From Inquilinus sp. KBS0705 (lineage in GTDB: Bacteria > Bacteroidota > Bacteroidia > Sphingobacteriales > Sphingobacteriaceae): DNA of 64,000 bases. A model generated the notes under the pieces. It did no database searches. It had not been told where the DNA came from and worked only from the letters and a program-made list of their open reading frames with translations. The stretch spans positions 1 to 64,000 of the forward strand of contig VCCI02000006.1 in NCBI GenBank assembly GCA_005938025.2, read 5' to 3'. Position 1 is the first letter of the stretch, and each line of letters starts with the position of its first letter. Of the stretch, positions 58,989 through 64,000 are shown in pieces. The translations under genes were made by a program, and so were the position numbers.

Positions 58989-60875
58989 TTACACCGCTAT
59001 TGGTAACTCTTCAGGCGTGGCTATTAAAGGGTTTACGCTTTCGTCATCCTTCTCAACCCGCAGGTTATTTACAATATGCTGCTGGCGGGTCGGGGTGTTT
59101 TTACCCATAAAGTATTCCAACAGTGCCTTGATGTTGGCATCCTTCAAAAACACAGGGTCAAGCCTGATGTCCTTACCTATAAATAATCCAAACTCATCCG
59201 GAGATATTTCGCCCAAACCTTTAAAGCGGGTTATTTCAGGCTTAACACCTAATTTGGCTATGGCATTGCGGCGCTCTTCGTCGCTATAGCAGTAAATGGT
59301 TTCTTTCTTATTCCGCACCCTGAATAGTGGTGTTTGCAGGATAGACACGTGCCCGGCCTTCACCAGGTCAGGGAAAAACTGCAGGAAAAAGGTCATCAGC
59401 AACAGGCGGATGTGCATACCATCCACATCGGCATCGGTAGCTATTACAATATTGTTATAGCGCAGGCCATCAATACCATCCTCAATATTCAAGGCGTGTT
59501 GCAGCAGGTTAAACTCCTCGTTCTCGTACACTACTTTTTTGGTAAGGCCAAAGCAGTTAAGCGGCTTACCCTTTAAACTGAATACCGCCTGGGTCATCAC
59601 ATCGCGCGATTTGGTGATGGATCCGCTGGCCGAGTCGCCCTCAGTAATAAACAGTGTGGTTTCCTGCTTACGTTCGTGGTTATCATCAAAGTGCAGTTTG
59701 CAATCGCGTAGTTTACGGTTATGCAGCGATGCCTTTTTGGCGCGGTCGTTAGCCAGCTTTTTAATACCGGCAATATCTTTGCGCTCGCGCTCTGATTGTA
59801 AGATGCGTTTTAGTAAAGCATCGGCAGTAGCCGGGTTTTTGTGCAGGTAGTTATCCAGTTCCTTTTTAAGGAAATCGTTTATAAAGCCACGTACCGACGG
59901 CCCTTCGGGGCCAATGTTTTGCGAACCCAGCTTGGTTTTTGTTTGCGATTCGAAAACCGGCTCCTGCACCTTAATGGCAATAGCCGCCACAATAGAAGCA
60001 CGGATATCCGACGCGTCAAATTCTTTTTTGTAAAACTCGCGTATGGTTTTAACCACCGCCTCGCGGAAGGCCGCCTGGTGCGTACCGCCTTGTGTGGTGT
60101 TTTGGCCGTTCACAAACGAGTAATATTCTTCGCCATATGATTGGCCGTGCGTCATGGCTATTTCAATATCCTCGCCTTTTAAGTGGATGATAGGGTAGCG
60201 CAGGTTTTCGGCATCGGCGTTGCGTACCAGCAGGTCGTAAAGGCCGCGTTCCGATAAATATTTTTGTCCGTTAAAGTTTAGGGTAAGCCCCGAGTTAAGG
60301 AACACATAGTTCCATATCATATTTTCAACAAACTCGGGTATAAAGCGGTAATGCCTAAAAATGGTATCGTCGGGCACAAAGTTGATGGCTGTACCGTTGC
60401 GTTGGGTGGTTTCTTTTTCGGCCTCGTCGCGTACCAGTTCTCCTTTGGCAAATTCGGCCAGTTTGGTGCGCCCGTCGCGGTACGATTGTACGGTGAATGA
60501 GTTAGATAGCGCGTTAACCGCCTTGGTACCCACACCATTTAACCCTACCGATTTTTGGAAGGCCTTGCTATCATATTTACCACCGGTATTTATTTTTGAT
60601 ACGCAATCTATCACCTTACCCAAAGGTATGCCGCGTCCATAATCGCGTACAGATACCTTGTGGTCGCTCATGCTCACCTCAATGGTTTTGCCCGATCCCA
60701 TTACAAACTCATCTATCGAGTTGTCAATAATCTCTTTAAGCAGTACGTATACGCCATCGTCAAAAGCCGAGCCATCGCCCAGCTTGCCAATGTACATACC
60801 CGGCCTTAAACGTATATGTTCTTTCCAGTCTAACGACCGGATACTGTCGTCATCGTAATTTGTAGTTTCTGCCAT
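58989..60875 (-). CDS. parE: DNA topoisomerase IV subunit B (ParE)
   Basis: 628 aa, standard length for ParE. The GHKL ATPase begins with SIRSLDWKEHIRLRPGMYIG and has LKEIIDNSIDE and VRDYGRGIPLG. The transducer includes YSFVNGQNTTQGGTHQAAF. The Toprim domain shows LFITEGDSASGS, DADVDGMHIRLL and RFKGLGEISPDEF, with the C-terminal MGKNTPTRQQHIVNNL. It decatenates chromosomes with ParC; parC is not in this window. Gene orientation is minus, convergent with ftcD. ParE is preferred over GyrB because of the short length and the C-terminal motif. Confidence 0.93.
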   Translation of the reverse strand: MAETTNYDDDSIRSLDWKEHIRLRPGMYIGKLGDGSAFDDGVYVLLKEIIDNSIDEFVMGSGKTIEVSMSDHKVSVRDYGRGIPLGKVIDCVSKINTGGKYDSKAFQKSVGLNGVGTKAVNALSNSFTVQSYRDGRTKLAEFAKGELVRDEAEKETTQRNGTAINFVPDDTIFRHYRFIPEFVENMIWNYVFLNSGLTLNFNGQKYLSERGLYDLLVRNADAENLRYPIIHLKGEDIEIAMTHGQSYGEEYYSFVNGQNTTQGGTHQAAFREAVVKTIREFYKKEFDASDIRASIVAAIAIKVQEPVFESQTKTKLGSQNIGPEGPSVRGFINDFLKKELDNYLHKNPATADALLKRILQSERERKDIAGIKKLANDRAKKASLHNRKLRDCKLHFDDNHERKQETTLFITEGDSASGSITKSRDVMTQAVFSLKGKPLNCFGLTKKVVYENEEFNLLQHALNIEDGIDGLRYNNIVIATDADVDGMHIRLLLMTFFLQFFPDLVKAGHVSILQTPLFRVRNKKETIYCYSDEERRNAIAKLGVKPEITRFKGLGEISPDEFGLFIGKDIRLDPVFLKDANIKALLEYFMGKNTPTRQQHIVNNLRVEKDDESVNPLIATPEELPIAV

Positions 60876-60973
60876 GTGTAATAAAAATAGATGCGGAGAT
60901 CGCCTTTATGCAAAAATAGAATTCAGCCACTTAAATCGGTATTTAAATGTGCTAACTTATTAACATTATAAGC

Positions 60974-61627
60974 CTATGGTTTAAACTTTATGCAGTTGCT
61001 GGCCTTATCAATGTTTTTAAAAAACTCCGGGCCTTTCTCGTTCGACAGGCAAACGGCCATAATGGTGCCGGTATGAAATTTTTGCAGCGTAATTAACAGT
61101 GCATACTTATAGTGCTTTGTAACGGCGTTATCTTCCAGGTTTAAAAGGTAGCTTTTACCAACATCGGCATTATATTTTGCCAAAACGCTTGGGGGTATGG
61201 TGCGGGTAAAAAAATCAGTTTCGCCGGTAAATGCCGCTGCCTGCGCGGTGCCCATACCCAGGTATAACGAGTCGGGGTTGGCCTGCCTGGCGTTTTTGTT
61301 ATTTAATGTTTGCTGATAGCTGGCCCAGTTTTCTTTTTGCGAGCGCACCTGGAACCATATTTCAAACTCTTTACCCGGCAGCGCTATAGCATAATCAAAA
61401 GAGAGATCCTCATTATTTGGTGCCTTTATCTCTTTAAAGCTTGCCGGAAAAATAAAGGTAGCATTTGCCTGCGATGCCAACAGCCAAAAAGCTTGAAGCT
61501 GCGGACTAACGCCTGCAATATTTTTAACGGGTTTTGGTGCTGGTTTTTTGCGGTCCTGTGCAAATAATGCAGGAACAATACAAAACAAGCATATACCCGT
61601 AAGTAATAATTGTTTAATTTGCTTCAA
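60974..61627 (-). CDS. Secreted hypothetical protein
   Basis: 217 aa with a signal peptide (QIKQLLLTGICLFCIVPALFAQ). A short basic linker (DRKKPAPKPVKN) is followed by a folded region with FWLLASQANATFIFPASFKEI and FDYAIALPGKEFEIWFQV, ending YKYALLITLQKFHTGTIMAVCLSNEKGPEFFKNIDKASNC. I do not recognise the family and assign no function. Codon use and start are normal. It is divergent from the APC permease across about 100 bp and lies 98 bp upstream of parE on the same strand. Confidence 0.65.
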   Translation of the reverse strand: MKQIKQLLLTGICLFCIVPALFAQDRKKPAPKPVKNIAGVSPQLQAFWLLASQANATFIFPASFKEIKAPNNEDLSFDYAIALPGKEFEIWFQVRSQKENWASYQQTLNNKNARQANPDSLYLGMGTAQAAAFTGETDFFTRTIPPSVLAKYNADVGKSYLLNLEDNAVTKHYKYALLITLQKFHTGTIMAVCLSNEKGPEFFKNIDKASNCIKFKP

Positions 61628-61728
61628 AATAGTTTAAAAAAATTAGTAGGGCAACTCAAAAATAGTCAATATTTCTAAATAAGATGATTTTGCCGGTATT
61701 TAAAATTAAAAATTAACACACAGATAAT

Positions 61729-63075
61729 ATGAGTATAACCCCCCGCCTAAACCGCTTCGATCTTACTATGATAGTGATAAGCCTGGTAATAGGCATGGGG
61801 ATATTTGGCTCGCCCAGCGATGTAGCTGTAAAGGCCGGCAGCACCTGGATATTTTTTGGCGCCTGGATATTTGGAGGCCTTGTAAGCCTTTGCGGCGCGC
61901 TTACCTTTGCTGAGATTGGCGCGCGCTACCCACATACCGGGGGTTTTTATAAAGTGTTTTCGTACTGTTACCACCCCGCATTTGCCTTTATGATAAACTG
62001 GGTGCTGGTTATAAGCAACGCGGCCTCTGTAGCAGCCGTTGCGCTATTAGGGTCCGAGTATATTAACCCTATATTATTGCCGCAGAGTTTTCAAAACAGT
62101 ACCGGTACCAAAATTACTACCATAGCTACGGTGCTGGTTTTATATGTCATTAATTTTTTAGGCATTAAATTAAGTGCCAGGGCGCAAAATATATTAACCA
62201 TTTTTAAAGTAACCATGATATTGGTGCTATGCATCGCTATTTTTATGAGCGACAGGCCAACAGCGGCATCGGCTATTGTAGCTGTGCCGCATAGCGGTAA
62301 TGTAATAACCGCGTTTGGCCTTAGCCTGGTGGCTGTATTTTTTACCTATGGCGGTTACCAGCAAACCATCAACTTTGGCGGCGATATCATTAACCCTAAA
62401 AGCAACATCCCTAAAGCTATATTTTTTGGGATAGGTACTGTAATTACACTTTACCTGGCTATTAATTATGCTTATGTAGCGGTATTAGGCATCGGCGGGT
62501 TGCAGCATACGCATACGCTGGCGGCATCATTGGCGGGGGTAATATTTGGGCCAATTGGTTCTAAAATAACATCAATATTAATGTTTGTATCGGTACTGGC
62601 TTACGTTAACGTAAATATACTGGCTAACCCCAGGGTATATTATGCTATGGCCGAGGATGGCATTTTGCCGCCGATATTTAAAAAGGTGAACGAGAAAACA
62701 CAGGTGCAAGAATTTGGCATGACGTTTTTTGTAGCGGCTGCTTTGGTCATCCTGTTTTTTGTGGGCACTTTTAGCGAGATGCTGAAGTACGTAATGTTTT
62801 TTGATACCATTGGCCTTTCGCTGGCGGCCCTGGCTATTTTTATCCTCCGCAAAAAAACAAAGGATATGGATATCAGCAGCATTTACACCATAAAGCTGTT
62901 CCCGCTTATACCGGCCCTCTTCATCCTGTCGTATTGGTTTGTTACCATAAACATATTCATCACTTTTAAAGAGAACCCCTATGCTGCTTTGCTTTGCCTG
63001 GCCGCTTATTTATTAGGTTTAGGCATTTACTATTTAGGGGCAAGTAAAAAACGACCAAAACTTTCGCAAGAATAA
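61729..63075 (+). CDS. APC-family amino acid permease
   Basis: 448 aa with about 12 transmembrane helices. TM1 opens RFDLTMIVISLVIGMGIFGSPSDVA, carrying the APC-superfamily G-x-G-I-F break. GGLVSLCGALTFAEIGARYPHTGGFYKVF (TM2-3) is also typical. TM8-10 include YVNVNILANPRVYYAMAEDGILPP. It belongs to the LAT/APC-type antiporters or symporters; the amino acid is unknown. It is followed 2 bp later by a PLP-dependent Cys/Met-metabolism enzyme on the same strand, so cotranscription and a sulfur amino acid substrate are plausible but inferred. Confidence 0.88.
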   Translation: MSITPRLNRFDLTMIVISLVIGMGIFGSPSDVAVKAGSTWIFFGAWIFGGLVSLCGALTFAEIGARYPHTGGFYKVFSYCYHPAFAFMINWVLVISNAASVAAVALLGSEYINPILLPQSFQNSTGTKITTIATVLVLYVINFLGIKLSARAQNILTIFKVTMILVLCIAIFMSDRPTAASAIVAVPHSGNVITAFGLSLVAVFFTYGGYQQTINFGGDIINPKSNIPKAIFFGIGTVITLYLAINYAYVAVLGIGGLQHTHTLAASLAGVIFGPIGSKITSILMFVSVLAYVNVNILANPRVYYAMAEDGILPPIFKKVNEKTQVQEFGMTFFVAAALVILFFVGTFSEMLKYVMFFDTIGLSLAALAIFILRKKTKDMDISSIYTIKLFPLIPALFILSYWFVTINIFITFKENPYAALLCLAAYLLGLGIYYLGASKKRPKLSQE

Positions 63076-63077
63076 CT

Positions 63078-64000
63078 ATGGATATATCCTACATACTTAA
63101 CGAGCTTGGCGAAGACCGCGAAAGCTACTTTAACGCTGTATCGCCGCCTATTATACAAAGCAGCAATTTTACCTTTAATAGCGTGGCCCATTTTAGGGAG
63201 GCCCTGGCCGATGAGTATGACGCCATGCTTTACTCGCGCGGGCAAAACCCAACGCTTAATATATTGCGAAAAAAGCTGGCCGCGTTGGATGGCGCCGAAG
63301 ATGCACTGGTATTTAGCAGCGGTATAGCCGCTATTACCGTACCTATACTTGCTTTGCTTAAACAAGGCGATCATGTGGTATCGGTAGAGAACCCTTACAG
63401 CTGGACAATAAAGCTTTTTAATAACTTTTTGCCCAAATTTGGCATAACCACCACCTTTGTTGATGGCACCAACACAGCGGCAATTGAAGCCGCCATACAA
63501 CCAAATACCAAACTAATATACCTGGAAAGCCCCAACACCTTTAGCTACGACCTGCAGGATTTTACCGCCATAGCAGCTATTGCCAAACAACGCGGCATTT
63601 TAACCATGACGGATAATAGCTACTGCACCCCGCTTTACCAGCAGCCCATAAAAATGGGGATAGACCTGGTAGCGCAATCGGCAACCAAGTACATAGGCGG
63701 CCACTCGGATGTGGTTGCGGGGGTGGTAACAGGTAGCAAGGCTTTAATAGAGCAGATATTTAACCACGAGTTTTTAAACATAGGTGCTTCGTTATCGCCC
63801 CACTCGGCATGGCTATTGATACGGGGCCTGCGCACTTTGCCTTTGCGCCTGCAACGCAGTTTTGAAACCACGCGCACAGTAATTGCATGGTTAAAGCAAC
63901 ACCCGCGTATTGATAAAGTGATATGGCCCTTTGAAGTAGATTTTAAACAATACAGCCTGGCCCGCCAGCAAATGCAGGGCTGCGGCGGCTTGTTTAGCTT
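63078..64000 (+). CDS. PLP-dependent Cys/Met-metabolism enzyme (partial, runs off the window)
   Basis: At least 307 aa, with no stop before the window end. It starts MDISYILNELGEDRESYFNAVSPPIIQSSNF, typical of the cystathionine gamma-synthase/beta-lyase family. Key blocks are LYSRGQNPTLNILRKKLAALDGAEDALVFSSGIAAI, IYLESPNTFSYDLQD, TMTDNSYCTPLYQQP and the PLP-Lys motif AQSATKYIGGHSDVVAG. The reaction may be gamma-synthase, beta-lyase or gamma-lyase; the sequence seen does not decide. It starts 2 bp after the permease stop, so both are probably one transcript. Start ATG 63078 matches the family N-terminus. Confidence 0.88.
   Translation, partial: MDISYILNELGEDRESYFNAVSPPIIQSSNFTFNSVAHFREALADEYDAMLYSRGQNPTLNILRKKLAALDGAEDALVFSSGIAAITVPILALLKQGDHVVSVENPYSWTIKLFNNFLPKFGITTTFVDGTNTAAIEAAIQPNTKLIYLESPNTFSYDLQDFTAIAAIAKQRGILTMTDNSYCTPLYQQPIKMGIDLVAQSATKYIGGHSDVVAGVVTGSKALIEQIFNHEFLNIGASLSPHSAWLLIRGLRTLPLRLQRSFETTRTVIAWLKQHPRIDKVIWPFEVDFKQYSLARQQMQGCGGLFS

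Overview
The window looks like chromosomal DNA of a Bacteroidota bacterium of the Sphingobacteriaceae type (Mucilaginibacter or Pedobacter-like). This rests on gene content: the type IX secretion/gliding genes gldKLMN plus a porW/sprE-like lipoprotein, a TonB-type outer-membrane barrel paired with a GLPGLI protein, an ATP synthase operon without atpD/atpC, and intergenic short repeats of a style I recall from this group. Genus and species are not determined. I saw no rRNA or tRNA gene and no CRISPR array.

Layout. 1-4200 is an accessory block: a DUF6371 primase-like gene, a RepA/DnaB-like ATPase and a frameshifted, AT-rich SIR2-like gene, separated by GTCCGTCC-type and GATGTGCAG-type repeats. 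4237-13400 carries a Gfo/Idh/MocA oxidoreductase, a TIM-barrel sugar isomerase, a GLPGLI/TonB-type pair, rfbC, a DUF4286 gene and a large TPR protein. 13528-17769 is a tight three-gene unit: an S9-peptidase-like lipoprotein that appears to lack its catalytic Ser and His, a sensor kinase and an OmpR-type regulator. 17841-32011 is mixed housekeeping and membrane genes: PfkB kinase, vWA plus AAA pair, metallophosphoesterase, UbiA-like protein, methyltransferase, tandem JmjC-type cupins, fasciclin protein, hemW, a DUF998-like protein, and DUF4271 with hemD.

32263-37003 is gldK-gldL-gldM-gldN, the type IX secretion core and motor. A second cluster on the minus strand (37100-44449) holds uvrC, a four-helix-bundle gene lying between inverted repeats, a class A penicillin-binding protein, and porW/sprE. 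The ATP synthase operon follows (44522-50294: two small membrane proteins, atpB, atpE, atpF, atpH, atpA, atpG). After DUF4142 and basic-secretory-protein genes comes a histidine-utilisation block (51908-58898: MarR regulator, hutH, hutU, hutI, bifunctional ftcD). The window ends with parE, a secreted hypothetical protein, an APC permease and a truncated PLP-dependent Cys/Met-metabolism enzyme.

The best candidates for a second look are the degenerate S9-peptidase/two-component unit and the broken SIR2-like gene in the mobile block. The dispersed palindromic repeats and the four-helix-bundle cassette come next. All functions are read from sequence motifs without database searches.
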